A stretch of 64,000 bases of DNA from Prevotella melaninogenica (GCF_018127925.1 NZ_CP072347.1:684501-748500), one strand, 5' to 3'. Positions 53,481 through 63,621 are shown, counted from the stretch's first letter. A program made the numbers and translations. Notes: generated by a model from the letters alone, not told the origin.

Positions 53481-56240
53481 TTATCGTTTAATGAACATCT
53501 GGGTATGGTTGCCCTTACTGGTATATACGGTCAGTTTATACGTTCCAGGATTTAGTTTAGAAAGGTCAAGTGTGGCTACGTTGTTCTTGTCTGGAGTCAC
53601 AGTAGCCTTTATCAGACGCTCACCTACAGTAGAACTGATAACGAGTTCAGCCTGTTTCACCTCTGGATTGAGTAGGGCATGGATGTCTCTTTGTACTGGA
53701 ATAGGATAAACGGCATAGACAGGAGCCGACTTCTTTTCAACAACTCGTACTTGGAAAGAGCCATCAGAAGATGTCTCACGACCGTCTGTAGCAGCGATGC
53801 TGATACGTGTAACACCCTTTGCCATTCCCTTCAATTGAAGGTTGTCATTGTGGATAGTAGCTGCAGCGATACTACCATTGGCAGCTGTGGCTTTGTAAGT
53901 AAGCTGAGTATTGCTACTATGTGTGTAATGACCAGTCAATGGAATCGTTACTACTCCCTCGTCCAATCCAATGATATAGTTCTCGAAAGGCTTTGTTAGC
54001 TGTGGTGGAATGTACTTCACAATCTTAAATGTAAAACTCTTTTCAGCCTTTGCTCCTAAGTCATCAGAGAGTACAAAGGTACAAGTATAACTACCTGCTT
54101 CAAGCACAGGGACGAGGTTGACGGTCACTGTATTACCTTTCACAGTGTAGGAAACGCCCTTTGTCTCACCCGTAGCTTTGATGTCCCAATTGTGACCATC
54201 AGGGTCAGCAACGTTGAAAGAGAATGATTTACGATCGTTCTCCATGACCTCTATTGCCTCTGTTGGGAAGTTAGTAGCCTCTGGAGCATGGTTGAGTCGG
54301 GTCGTACACTTCTGAATCATAGGTTCAGAAAGGTTGCCCCAACGGTCAACTGCCACTACGGCAACACTGTAAGTGGTGTTGTCCTTCAAGTCATCAAAGT
54401 CATACTTAAGTGTCTCACCTAAGCTATGACCCATACCATTGATTTCTCTGTAGGACATATCCTTGAGCCTATCAGCTGTCAATTCGCCCTGAGTAATGTA
54501 GAGGCGATAGAAGGCTGCGGTCTTATCTTCGTCCTTAGCGATGCTCCACTCCGCATTGATGTCTACGAAGTCAGGCTTGAGCGTAAGGGTTCCTACCTTC
54601 TCTGGGGCAATCTTTGTGTCTGATTCAAAGGCTGCTTCGGCATCAATATAACCCTTACCTAACTTACCTTTGTAGGTTGGGTTTTGCTCATCGATGTTGT
54701 AAGGGCGATAAGCAGTAATCAAACGTGACTTTAGTTCTTCATTCGTAAAGCCCTGACGACCAAAGTAAGAGGCGATGAGTGCTGCGATACCTGACACGTG
54801 TGGGCATGCCATTGATGTTCCTTGGAAGTAAGCATAACCTGATGCAACCTTCTTCTTTGGTACTGTACTCAATACGCCAGCCTCTGTTCCGAAGCGGTCT
54901 TGATCACCACCTGGAGCGGTAATGGTCACCCATTTTGCGTAATTACTATAACTTGCCTTACTGAAGTCCCATGCCATTGCTGCGACAGAGACCGTCGGAG
55001 CATAGCAAGCAGGGTAAGCAGAGAACTCTTTGTTCTCATTACCAGCAGCGAACATAACCACACCACCCTTCATTGGAGAGTCTGGACGCTGGTTGCCGTT
55101 AGCATCACAACCAGCCATCTTGATGAAGTAGTCCACTGCTTCTTTCAGCAACTGAGGCATAGAGGTGACACCTGCAGTAGAGGAATATCCCCATGAGTTC
55201 TGACAGATAACAGCCCCGTTGTCAGCTGCATACTTAATGGCAGCAGCCGCATCACCCTGCTCGTCTTTGTTTCTAAATATCTGACAACTCAACAAGCGTA
55301 CACCACTATCTGGCGAACCATCGCCACCTGCGATACCAGCCACACCCTTTCCGTTGTTGTTGCGAGCAGCAACAGTACCTGCAACGTGGGTTCCGTGTCC
55401 GCCATCATCGGGTTCGATAGTACCGCCAACAACGTCTTTAGCTGTTACAAAGTTGTAACCATAGATATCATCAACAAAGCCATTGCCGTCATCATCGACG
55501 TTAGGTTGACCGTTCTTCTCCTTTTCGTTGACATAAAGATTGTCTTTCAAGTCCTCGTGGGTGATGTCAATACCACCATCGACAACGGCTACAATAACGT
55601 TTTTCTTACCTGTTGTGTACTTTTCCCAAACAGGTTTAACATTACAGTCAGCCCCTTTTACTGCACGTGGATTTATAGTACCGTTGTTGTAGTAATGCCA
55701 CTGTTTCGCAAGAAGAGGGTCGTCAAAGTTGCTTCCTGTACCCTGCATGCTTGCTTCAGGAGCGCTATAAGGAGTCATCTTAACCGTTGGTCTTGCCATT
55801 GGTAGTACTCGTTCAGCACATTCAACACCTTCAGCTTTCTTGAATTGGTCTAAGACAGCAGCCACATCTTTGCTCTTATCAAAATAGATTGTGTACCAAC
55901 GGTCGAGTCCTTCAGCTACGGTTCGTGCTTCATAGATACCTGCCGGCTTAAATACTCTTTCCATTTTATAAGCCCCAGAGTACTGCATAGCAGAGGTCAT
56001 AGCCGATGGTACGCTCTGCATCTCCACACTACCACTACGCGTTGCAGGTATAGCTTGGTTTGTACCCTTTGCCAACTTCACGTTAATACAGCCTTTTATG
56101 GCAAAAAGGTCTTTGTCAATATTGACAGAGCGTGTGTTAGAAACGCTTGCATCTGAGTCCAAGCTGTCCTGGCATGAGGTGGTAACCATCATGCCAGAGA
56201 GCGCACACGCACATAGATATATAATCGATTTTCTCATCAA
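53481..56240 (-). CDS. S8 subtilisin-like serine protease with lipoprotein signal and type IX sorting tail
   Basis: 919 residues. Catalytic triad by motif: Asp221 (VVDGGID), His283 (GGHGTHVAG), Ser476 (GTSMACPHVSG). Oxyanion Asn is in AAGNENKEF. An N-terminal propeptide-like part (residues about 50-140) follows a lipobox-like signal (MMVTTSC). After the protease domain come two Fn3/Ig-like domains and a C-terminal type A sorting domain (VYPIPVQRDI ... LNPGTYKLTVYTSKGN). A lipobox and a sorting tail in the same protein is unusual. Likely surface-exposed or secreted protease. Start could also be the second Met. Confidence 0.92.
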   Translation of the reverse strand: MMRKSIIYLCACALSGMMVTTSCQDSLDSDASVSNTRSVNIDKDLFAIKGCINVKLAKGTNQAIPATRSGSVEMQSVPSAMTSAMQYSGAYKMERVFKPAGIYEARTVAEGLDRWYTIYFDKSKDVAAVLDQFKKAEGVECAERVLPMARPTVKMTPYSAPEASMQGTGSNFDDPLLAKQWHYYNNGTINPRAVKGADCNVKPVWEKYTTGKKNVIVAVVDGGIDITHEDLKDNLYVNEKEKNGQPNVDDDGNGFVDDIYGYNFVTAKDVVGGTIEPDDGGHGTHVAGTVAARNNNGKGVAGIAGGDGSPDSGVRLLSCQIFRNKDEQGDAAAAIKYAADNGAVICQNSWGYSSTAGVTSMPQLLKEAVDYFIKMAGCDANGNQRPDSPMKGGVVMFAAGNENKEFSAYPACYAPTVSVAAMAWDFSKASYSNYAKWVTITAPGGDQDRFGTEAGVLSTVPKKKVASGYAYFQGTSMACPHVSGIAALIASYFGRQGFTNEELKSRLITAYRPYNIDEQNPTYKGKLGKGYIDAEAAFESDTKIAPEKVGTLTLKPDFVDINAEWSIAKDEDKTAAFYRLYITQGELTADRLKDMSYREINGMGHSLGETLKYDFDDLKDNTTYSVAVVAVDRWGNLSEPMIQKCTTRLNHAPEATNFPTEAIEVMENDRKSFSFNVADPDGHNWDIKATGETKGVSYTVKGNTVTVNLVPVLEAGSYTCTFVLSDDLGAKAEKSFTFKIVKYIPPQLTKPFENYIIGLDEGVVTIPLTGHYTHSSNTQLTYKATAANGSIAAATIHNDNLQLKGMAKGVTRISIAATDGRETSSDGSFQVRVVEKKSAPVYAVYPIPVQRDIHALLNPEVKQAELVISSTVGERLIKATVTPDKNNVATLDLSKLNPGTYKLTVYTSKGNHTQMFIKR

Positions 56241-56252
56241 TGTTCCTTTATT

Positions 56253-57854
56253 TTATTTCTTTGGATTGTATTGTTTGAGCATACGTTCTACCTTTGCCAG
56301 ACGCTGTTCTTTACTTCCTGCAAAGACAGTTGGCTTGTATAGAACAGTAATTTGCATGACAGCCTTACCATTATTGACGTCAGCATATTCTCCACCTGAG
56401 ATTGCTAAGGTCAGATAGTCAGAACGACGCGCATAGACATGATGCTTACCATTGTAGCCAACGAACTCAAAGTTGTTTGCAGTAAGCAGTTTGTCAAACT
56501 CATGGGTTACGAACCATTCATTACCATACTGCCATATTCCTAAGTTTGGTTGGCTGTAGAATAAACTGTATTGCTCAACGCTTCCAGCCTTCTCTTGTGG
56601 TACAGCGGCATCATTATGAAGATAGAAGAAGTAAGTACGAGCAATCAATGTAGGGTCATTTGTCTTGTAGAGAATAGCTTCAACCTCATTACTCTTAGAC
56701 ATTTGTCGCTTCATTTCCTCACTGTTCTTACTTGTCTCATAAGCTTCGACATCACTGATTTTCTTGTCAGTTTTGTTCAAAAGGTCAATGGGACCAAGGT
56801 CAAGACTACTAAAGGTAGGGTAGCTACGGTCTTGTGTGTGCATCTGATAGAAGAATAACACAACGCTATTATTCTCCTCTCTAATGTCTACATCCATCGT
56901 GAAAGCTTCCTTTATATTGACGTAATGATTCGTGTCTTTCTCGTCCCTTGTATATCCGTTGGCTCTCATAAACTCTTGGAAAGCCTGCGACTTCACAGCG
57001 TTAACACCCTCTCTTGTCAGTGAACGTGTGTAGATACGCGTTGGAACAGAATACTTTGTATCGTGTACATAGACCACATCCTTGAACAAAGGCGATGGGG
57101 TCTTGAAGAAGTAACTCTCTTCAAAGATACCGTTTACCTCGTCAGGACCGCCATATTCCGTCAAGAAACTACCACGACGATACTCAAAGTCCATCATCTT
57201 ATGCAGACTATAAGGGTTACCTGGGTTACAAGCCAAGATAAAAGTAGCAACGCCCGGCTGCTTAACAACCACCTCGTGGTTCTTTCCAGCAAAGGCGATT
57301 GTCAGTTTTGTGGTTCTTTCCGTAGTGCCATAATTAGGCTTAGAAATAAACTTCAAACCATGCTTTTTCTTGATAACCTGCATCCACTCTGGCTGCTCAT
57401 TCTGTGTAAGGTCATAGGAAGTAGCATCCAACTTCAAGTCGACTGTTGTCGTACCACCTGCCTGTGGCAGAATTACCTCACCATTGTTTAAGTTTAATGT
57501 GATGTCAGCAGCACTCTGATTTACCATGATTTTCTGTACAGCCAGTCCACCATCAACAAGGATATAGCTACTTCTCTCCATACCTGTTGTATTAGGATCG
57601 AGGTGTACAGAAATCTCGTTTCCGCTTTGTGTAAGGTGAACCCACGCCTTCGGTGTAGTAGCCATCCACTCCTTACAGTTCGTGTTTACGGTAATTGTCT
57701 TCTCACCAATCTGATTAGAGAAAGAAATCTCCTTCTCTGAAACATTCAGATAGGGCTGGTCAAAGCTGTCATTCTCAGCACATCCAACTGCTATACCCAA
57801 TAATAGGCATAGCAGAGAGAACTGTAGCAGCTTATGTATATTGATTATACGCAT
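56253..57854 (-). CDS. BACON-domain lipoprotein 2
   Basis: 533 residues, lipobox LGIAVGC. Two BACON-type Ig-like domains (ISFSNQIGEKTITVNTNCKE ... MVNQSAADITL and GTTTVDLKLDATSYDLTQNE ... VVKQPG). A unique C-terminal part follows (MDFEYRRGSFLTEYGGPDEV onward). Clearly paralogous to the next gene, domain by domain. Ends 13 bp before the protease gene. Possible protease partner, inhibitor or substrate-binding protein; unproven. Confidence 0.85.
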   Translation of the reverse strand: MRIINIHKLLQFSLLCLLLGIAVGCAENDSFDQPYLNVSEKEISFSNQIGEKTITVNTNCKEWMATTPKAWVHLTQSGNEISVHLDPNTTGMERSSYILVDGGLAVQKIMVNQSAADITLNLNNGEVILPQAGGTTTVDLKLDATSYDLTQNEQPEWMQVIKKKHGLKFISKPNYGTTERTTKLTIAFAGKNHEVVVKQPGVATFILACNPGNPYSLHKMMDFEYRRGSFLTEYGGPDEVNGIFEESYFFKTPSPLFKDVVYVHDTKYSVPTRIYTRSLTREGVNAVKSQAFQEFMRANGYTRDEKDTNHYVNIKEAFTMDVDIREENNSVVLFFYQMHTQDRSYPTFSSLDLGPIDLLNKTDKKISDVEAYETSKNSEEMKRQMSKSNEVEAILYKTNDPTLIARTYFFYLHNDAAVPQEKAGSVEQYSLFYSQPNLGIWQYGNEWFVTHEFDKLLTANNFEFVGYNGKHHVYARRSDYLTLAISGGEYADVNNGKAVMQITVLYKPTVFAGSKEQRLAKVERMLKQYNPKK

Positions 57855-57890
57855 ATCATGTAATTATTTAAATAAGGTATAACAATTTGC

Positions 57891-59519
57891 TTAGAACTTC
57901 AAAGCCTTCTTGGCAGCAGCGAAGTTTCTAATCATCTTAGCCTGTGCCTTTACGGCTTTACTACTTGAGCCCGATACGGATGGATCGTAGCTGTAAAGCA
58001 ATGCGAGTACAGGTGCGTTGTTATCTAACACGCAGGTAACATCAATAACCAAGTGGTCGCTTTCACGTACAAAGAAGTGGTTGTTGCCTGATGTGCGGAG
58101 GAAAGAGAAGCCCTCATCACCCAATACCTTCTTGATTTCTTTGGTTGCAACCCATTTAGTACCATACTTCCATACACCGAGGTTGGTGTCTTTGAAGAGT
58201 AATGCACCAATCTGAACACTACCCAAATTGTCTGGTGCATCACCATCCTTATCCGTTGTGTAGAAGATGTGAATACGTCCGTAGGCTGCAGAAGGGTCTG
58301 TACTTGCCTTCAGTTTATATTGAATCTGTGAAACCTCAGTATTCTTATGTTCGTTGAGGCTACGCTCTTCTTCTGTACTACCAGCCTTCTGCTCGTATTG
58401 TTCAATCTGTGCCAACTTCACGTTGTCTTTCTGCAGAAGCTCAAGAGGATAGAATGGTAACTTGCTGAAAGTCTTGTATTCGCCATTCTGCTTCATAATA
58501 GGTGTGAAAGTGAGGTTAACTCCTTCGTTGTTCTCCTTTTCTGATATATAAACCTTCAAAGAGAGTAAATCCTTGTCATTGGTATATTCTCTGTCAGACT
58601 GAGAGTTGCTGCGCACATAACCATTGTCTGTCAAGAACTTATCGAAAGCCTTGTCCTTCACGGCATCAATCGCCTTTCTACCATCGCCAATCATGATAAT
58701 CTGTGACGGATTAATACCATCAGTGCTACAATACTGAATCAAAGTAAAGATAGGCGAAGCAGTGATAAAGGTGTAAGTCTCCTCAAGTCCATAAGCTGGC
58801 ATAGCTGCTTGATACTCGCGCAGGTAGCTACCACGACCCAACTCAAAGTCCATAATCTTATGCTCGTCCTGTGGTACACCTGGATGAATAGGGAGGAGGT
58901 AGCGTTGAATACCCGACTGAGAAACAACAATCTCACGGATAACACTACCGCTCTTGGCGTAAAGTTTCACCTCACGCTTCTGATAGGTATCGTTACGCTC
59001 AGCTACCAGTTTGATATCTTCCTCCGACTTGACAATCTTTAGCCAACTAACTTCTTCGCTGGTTGTTACGTCATAGACAGATGAATTCGTCGTAATGTCA
59101 ATCGTCTTCTCACCACCTGTCTGTGGCAGATAGATAGCATTTGGAACCACGTCAAGCGTTACGTCAGCTGCGCTCTGAGTCACAGCAATCTTACCAGCTG
59201 CGCCGTTGGCGTTAACGAGTACATAGCTTGTGCGCTCTGTTCCAATCTTGTTTTCAGTTACCTTCACCTTCAGTACGTTACCGTCCTGAACCAGCGAGAG
59301 CCAGTCGCCTTCCTGTGGAGACGATGCAATCCAGCTGTTTTGATTTGTTGTTACGCTAATGTTTCTTTCACTTACGCCTTTATCAAAGGCAATACTGTTT
59401 TCAGAAAGCACCAGTGTTGGCATTTCAAATTCGTCTTCCTTTGCACATGAGAACAAGCAAAGAAGAATGCCGCCTAACATTAGGGAGTAGAGTGTCTTTT
59501 TTAATTCCATACTCTTCAA
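57891..59519 (-). CDS. BACON-domain lipoprotein 1
   Basis: 542 residues (ATG 59519, or 59510), lipobox LLCLFSC. Same order as its neighbour: two BACON repeats (NSIAFDKGVSERNISVTTNQ; GGEKTIDITTNSSVYDVTTS) then MDFELGRGSYLREYQAAMPA. First gene of the operon 59519-50897. Confidence 0.85.
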   Translation of the reverse strand: MKSMELKKTLYSLMLGGILLCLFSCAKEDEFEMPTLVLSENSIAFDKGVSERNISVTTNQNSWIASSPQEGDWLSLVQDGNVLKVKVTENKIGTERTSYVLVNANGAAGKIAVTQSAADVTLDVVPNAIYLPQTGGEKTIDITTNSSVYDVTTSEEVSWLKIVKSEEDIKLVAERNDTYQKREVKLYAKSGSVIREIVVSQSGIQRYLLPIHPGVPQDEHKIMDFELGRGSYLREYQAAMPAYGLEETYTFITASPIFTLIQYCSTDGINPSQIIMIGDGRKAIDAVKDKAFDKFLTDNGYVRSNSQSDREYTNDKDLLSLKVYISEKENNEGVNLTFTPIMKQNGEYKTFSKLPFYPLELLQKDNVKLAQIEQYEQKAGSTEEERSLNEHKNTEVSQIQYKLKASTDPSAAYGRIHIFYTTDKDGDAPDNLGSVQIGALLFKDTNLGVWKYGTKWVATKEIKKVLGDEGFSFLRTSGNNHFFVRESDHLVIDVTCVLDNNAPVLALLYSYDPSVSGSSSKAVKAQAKMIRNFAAAKKALKF

Positions 59520-59885
59520 GGGTTTTATTAGATAAAATATAATATTGATTAGACTTTTTTAAAAGAGAAAAATCTCTTTGTCTGGTATTTAAAAATGAGT
59601 AAAAGCTTTAAATGATGGTATTTATCTTATTTGCGCCAAATTAGATTATCTGCCGCAAATATATTCTTTAATAAGAATAAAAGCAAGTGGATTTGGTTAA
59701 AATAAACTAATCATTTGTTATTTATTTCTCATCTTATACACGCATGTAAATAAATACAAATATGTTCTTTTAACACGTATTTCCGATTTACTTTTCGGCA
59801 AGTCAAGTCTTCCGCCAGACTTATCACCTTATTTAATATTCTATATAACATCATTATTATTATGGTCTGTAAAATTTTTCGAGTG

Positions 59886-59916
59886 CAAAGGTACTGGCTT
59901 CTTGTTAAGGTGGCAA
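59886..59916 (-). promoter_or_regulatory. Promoter of the BACON-protease operon
   Basis: Minus strand TTG (59916-59914), 20 nt, TACCTTTG (59893-59886). It gives a leader of about 360 nt before the first ATG, in AT-rich DNA with no obvious gene. Confidence 0.6.
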
Positions 59917-60040
59917 TACTCATTTATAAGTAATTTATTGTTGATTTTTTGTGTGATTAAGTTTTCTTATCCCTAATAAAGATTACATAATATTGATTAT
60001 TAGTTATGGTTTATTGGGTTTTGTGGGCTGTGAAAAATAA

Positions 60041-60327
60041 GGTTCTTCCGAAATATGGAGTGATAACTAAAAGTCTTATATAATAGGCACACGGAGTAAC
60101 GGAGAGACGGAGGTAATGCTATGTCACAGAGGTGCCGACGGCACAAAGAGCGACGGAGGTATAGCGTACAGATTCTTGATAACAATTTTGAGGTAAACGC
60201 TTTGTATATAAATTGCTAATAGAATTGGCAAACAAGCTCCGTCGCTCTATGCACCGACGGTGCCTCCGTTACTTCCATTGCTTTGTTTTAATAATCCTCC
60301 GTCCTCTCCGTGCCTCCGTGTGACATT
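60041..60327 (+). repeat. Long-hairpin intergenic repeat, family A, copy 3
   Basis: 287 bp from GGTTCTTCCGAAATATGG to CCGTGTGACATTG. Arms GCACACGGAGTAACGGAG and CTCTCCGTGCCTCCGTGTG, inner arms GGTGCCGACGGCAC and GCACCGACGGTGCC. Best preserved copy. Confidence 0.82.
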
Positions 60328-60495
60328 GCTGCAAACTCTAAACACAAGTGGCAAACCTTATCACTCCAAAATCCTGAAGACCAAAAAAATAATTACAGAA
60401 TGACCCTTCTGTAAGCCTTTTGTTTATAGAAAATTGCTCTAAAAATGGGGTTTTGTAACGGTCAGATAATCAGGGTCTTACAAATACGATTTGAA

Positions 60496-60600
60496 AAGGG
60501 CATCTTTTAGACTCTTAAAGGGCGTTAGTTAGACCTCAAAAGGGCATCTTTTGAAAGCCAATTAAGGCTTAATTCGAGTCTAATTGGGCATTAGTTGTTT
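60496..60600 (+). repeat. 22-bp-period repeat, family B, copy 4
   Basis: Units start GGGCATCTTTTAGACTC, GGGCGTTAGTTAGACC, GGGCATCTTTTGAAAGCC, AAGGCTTAATTCGAGTC and GGGCATTAGTTG at 22-bp steps. Upstream TTACAAAT and downstream TTTACAT flanks as in other copies. The rest of 60601-60794 shows no gene. Confidence 0.8.
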
Positions 60601-60794
60601 TTTAATGGTTTGAAGAAACTTTACATAATATTGGTTATTTAATCCTCTGTGAGTGGATGAATGCAGTTGGGAGTTAGTCTGTACATTTAGGTAAGTGCTT
60701 CGTTGAAGGATAAACGTAAAAGGCCATTGATGGTATTCTGTAGGTTAATCAACCGAATACATTCAATGGACTTGTGATATATGATGATTATGTT

Positions 60795-61607
60795 TTATGC
60801 TTTTTTCTTCTTCGCACTTCTTCTCTTCCACCACAGATAGTAACCACTAATAGGGAGGAAGCCACCAATAAAGGCTGCGATAGCATAGAGAACGCGTGAG
60901 AACCAGCCGCCCCATGTTCCTGTGTGTAACTGCTTAAACAGCTTTCCACCCTTTGGCTTTTTGCCATGGTGGTCGCCTTTCAGATCTTTTGCTCCGTCCT
61001 TCTGTACTTGTGGTTGTCCCTTCATCTGACTTGCGTCCGTAGGTGCAAAAGCTTTGTCGTTTGTTCCGCCCTGCTTCATTCCATCTTTAGGCTGTTGCAT
61101 CTTCATTTCCTTTGGTGGCATAGGCTGACCGAAGAGTTTAGACATTCCCGCTCTGTACCAGCCGAAAGAGAAGACAGGACCTGTGAGTGCCATGAGGAAA
61201 AGGAAGATAAAGACATAGATACCTAATGACACGTGAGAGTCGTAAACAAAGCGACGGAAACCCTTGTTAGTGCTGACGGTCAAACGACTTTTCAACGCCT
61301 TCTTGGTCTTTGGCCACCAGATGACAACACCCGATAACAATACGATTGACATACAGATTGCTGACACGGCTGTAAGGATGCGTCCAAGTGACTGTCCACC
61401 CTCATGTGCATTCTCTGGTTTCATAAAGAGCCAGCGGTGTAGTCGTACTACCATTGTATAGATTGGCATCTCTTTGGCATTCATGTCAAAGAGTGGTGCA
61501 AGGTCTTTTATTAGCAGTATTGCCAGACCACTGAAGCACAAAATAGCCATGACTACGCCTAATGGTAAAGCAAACCAACGGTGAATCTTTAAACAGAATT
61601 TTCTCAT
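60795..61607 (-). CDS. PepSY-associated membrane protein
   Basis: 270 residues with about four membrane helices (WFALPLGVVMAILCFSGLAI; ILTAVSAICMSIVLLSGVVI; LGIYVFIFLFLMALTGPVFS; VLYAIAAFIGGFLPISGYYL). It has the PepSY_TM motifs KIHRWFALPLG and YDSHVSLGIY. A Lys/Gly/Met/Gln-rich periplasmic-type loop (residues about 175-225) may bind metal or simply be a spacer. Relatives sit next to iron or siderophore uptake genes; none is visible here. Confidence 0.88.
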   Translation of the reverse strand: MRKFCLKIHRWFALPLGVVMAILCFSGLAILLIKDLAPLFDMNAKEMPIYTMVVRLHRWLFMKPENAHEGGQSLGRILTAVSAICMSIVLLSGVVIWWPKTKKALKSRLTVSTNKGFRRFVYDSHVSLGIYVFIFLFLMALTGPVFSFGWYRAGMSKLFGQPMPPKEMKMQQPKDGMKQGGTNDKAFAPTDASQMKGQPQVQKDGAKDLKGDHHGKKPKGGKLFKQLHTGTWGGWFSRVLYAIAAFIGGFLPISGYYLWWKRRSAKKKKA

Positions 61608-61814
61608 ATCCTAAATAATTATTGTTTTGTTACTTGTTTATCTGTTGTTTCCTCTTTTACTTATCCTTTTCCTTCCCTTTCGTTATGGATAGCTTTAAAG
61701 TTTTATATGCTTAGATGATTGAAAACCCTGAAAGTTTATTTTATGAGGAAAGAAATTAGTGTTTGTTAATGTTGTTGTGGAAATCTTATTTGTTTTCTTT
61801 GTATGAAAAAGAGG

Positions 61815-62540
61815 TTAACATAGCTTCATTCGCCTCCATATCCAGTTAGGGATATGTCGCCATAAGTAGGTGAGTACGCACCAACGGCTATCGATGATGC
61901 AGATGTGTTGTCGGCTGTTAATAGCCTTTATAATACTGCGTGCCACCTTTTCAGTGGTCATCAGCATCGGAAGGTGAGATGTACCAGTGAGTAGGGGAGT
62001 ATCAACAAAGCCGGGACGGATATCGGTGAAGTGGATGTTATGATGTTTACAAGCAGCGAGTTGTTCCAATGCTTGTAGATAGGTATTCTGCATCGCCTTT
62101 GTCGCACTGTATGCAGGAGCAGGTCCGAGTCCTTTTGTTCCAGCGATAGAGGTGATACAAACGATGTGTCCACCTCCCTTATTGGCAAAATAGCGATAGG
62201 CACAGCCAATCATTCGTGTGAAGCCAAGGGCGTTGGTTTCCATCGTCTTAAGTTCTATGTCAGCATTAAGACTTGGGTTTTGCCAACCGATTCCTGCGGC
62301 ATGAAAATAGAGGTCGATGCCGTTCATACGTTCTATAAGTTGCAGTAAGGAAGTCTCTGCATCTTCGTTATTTACATCAATTTGGGCGGTGTAGACCCGC
62401 TCTGGTGCCATAGCTTGCAAGTCTGTCAACTTGTCTATACGACGAGCAGCCACACCAACCGCCCATCCCTCTGCGATGAGCAGTCGTGCCACTTCATGTC
62501 CGATACCGCTGCTGGCACCTACGACGATTGCTTTTTTCAT
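61815..62540 (-). CDS. Short-chain dehydrogenase/reductase
   Basis: 241 residues. Rossmann motif VVGASSGIGHEVA (TGxxxGxG variant) and active site YSATKAMQ (YxxxK) with upstream Ser in CITSIAGTKG. NAD(P)-dependent; substrate unknown. Start ATG 62540 overlaps the stop of the upstream gene (ATGA), indicating coupled translation. Confidence 0.92.
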   Translation of the reverse strand: MKKAIVVGASSGIGHEVARLLIAEGWAVGVAARRIDKLTDLQAMAPERVYTAQIDVNNEDAETSLLQLIERMNGIDLYFHAAGIGWQNPSLNADIELKTMETNALGFTRMIGCAYRYFANKGGGHIVCITSIAGTKGLGPAPAYSATKAMQNTYLQALEQLAACKHHNIHFTDIRPGFVDTPLLTGTSHLPMLMTTEKVARSIIKAINSRQHICIIDSRWCVLTYLWRHIPNWIWRRMKLC

Positions 62541-62785
62541 TTCAGTAAGTCCTTAGGTAAGAGTTCGTTGAGGCTATCTTCGCGAATAATCTTCGGTGCA
62601 GCCTTGCCGGGAAGCACTAAAACTTTTTTGCCATTGCGGTAGATATGTAACTGTCGTGAACGAATCACCGCTGTTATCTCATCATTATTCTGCATCGCCT
62701 GCCATATAGGATAGTAGACACCTTCTTCGTTAAAGAGCTTCTTCTGCAGGTGTGAACACATATTGGTAGTATCGAGTTCTATCAT
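62537..62785 (-). CDS. Hypothetical protein coupled to the SDR gene
   Basis: 82 residues, no signal peptide. Reads HLQKKLFNEEGVYYPIWQAM then IRSRQLHIYRNGKKVLVLPG. Not recognised. The 4-bp overlap with the SDR gene supports it as real. Confidence 0.65.
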   Translation of the reverse strand: MIELDTTNMCSHLQKKLFNEEGVYYPIWQAMQNNDEITAVIRSRQLHIYRNGKKVLVLPGKAAPKIIREDSLNELLPKDLLK

Positions 62786-63013
62786 TTCTTTCGTTAAATT
62801 TGGATGTTATTACGTGGATACAATATCCGTTTCCTAATCTTACTTTCTGCAAAGTTAGGAAAATAAAGCCGTATAACAAGCAATGAATTGAAAAATACGT
62901 GTTTTGTGTAAGGATGTGTAGTTGTGGTTATTAGAATGTTTCCCTTTCTATATTAAGTTGTCAGAAAAGAAAAAGGTGCAAGCCACGTAATCCATTGGCT
63001 TACACCTTTCTTG

Positions 63014-63101
63014 CGGAAAGAGGGGGATTCGAACCCCCGATACCCTTTAGGGGTATACACGCTTTCCAGGCGTGCCTCTTCAACCACTCGAGCATCTTTC
63101 C
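63014..63101 (-). tRNA. tRNA-Ser (anticodon GGA)
   Basis: Acceptor GGAAAGA / TCTTTCC, anticodon loop CTGGAAA with GGA, long variable arm (ACCCCTAAAGGGT), T-loop GGTTCGAATCC, discriminator G. CCA not encoded. Confidence 0.97.
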
Positions 63102-63521
63102 TTGTGAATCCTAACGTATATCGTCTATATGTTAGCCTCAAATTGGTTTGCAAAAATAGAACATTAGTTTTACAATAATGCGGCAGTAAAGAGGATTTTA
63201 AGTTTCTTTAAAGTTTTAGGCGATTGTCTTCTTGCGATTCTTTTTTGAGCAAACCCCTATTTTGTTTGTGTATGAATTCCTATCATTAGTGCAAGAAAGG
63301 CTTTAACCCAAATCGGTCATTAGACCACAATACTTACAATTCTTGCTATGGTATGGTAAGAGTAAGTGAGTTAATATGGACTAAATAAGGAGGTTTAACA
63401 AGCGTAATAAGGGTAGTTGACCTTTGTATTCTATCTTTTTTCAGTGATTTATGGCCTAATTAAGGGAAAATGTTTATCTTTGCGCAATAGGTATATCTGT
63501 AACTCTTCAGATGAATAAGCA

Positions 63522-63620
63522 AGTGAATACTTGTCTCAATACAAGTGAATCCGCTTGTAATAAGCCAAAACAAGTGAATACGCTTGCAATCCTATATAAC
63601 AAGTTAATAAGCTTGCAATA
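63522..63620 (+). repeat. Four imperfect repeats each containing CAAG...CTTG
   Basis: CAAGTGAATACTTG, CAAGTGAATCCGCTTG, CAAGTGAATACGCTTG, CAAGTTAATAAGCTTG, spaced about 25-30 bp apart just before the next ATG. A TATCTTTG box precedes them at 63475-63482. Could be operator sites or RNA hairpins. The rest of 63102-63521 shows no gene. Confidence 0.75.
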
Positions 63621-63621
63621 A

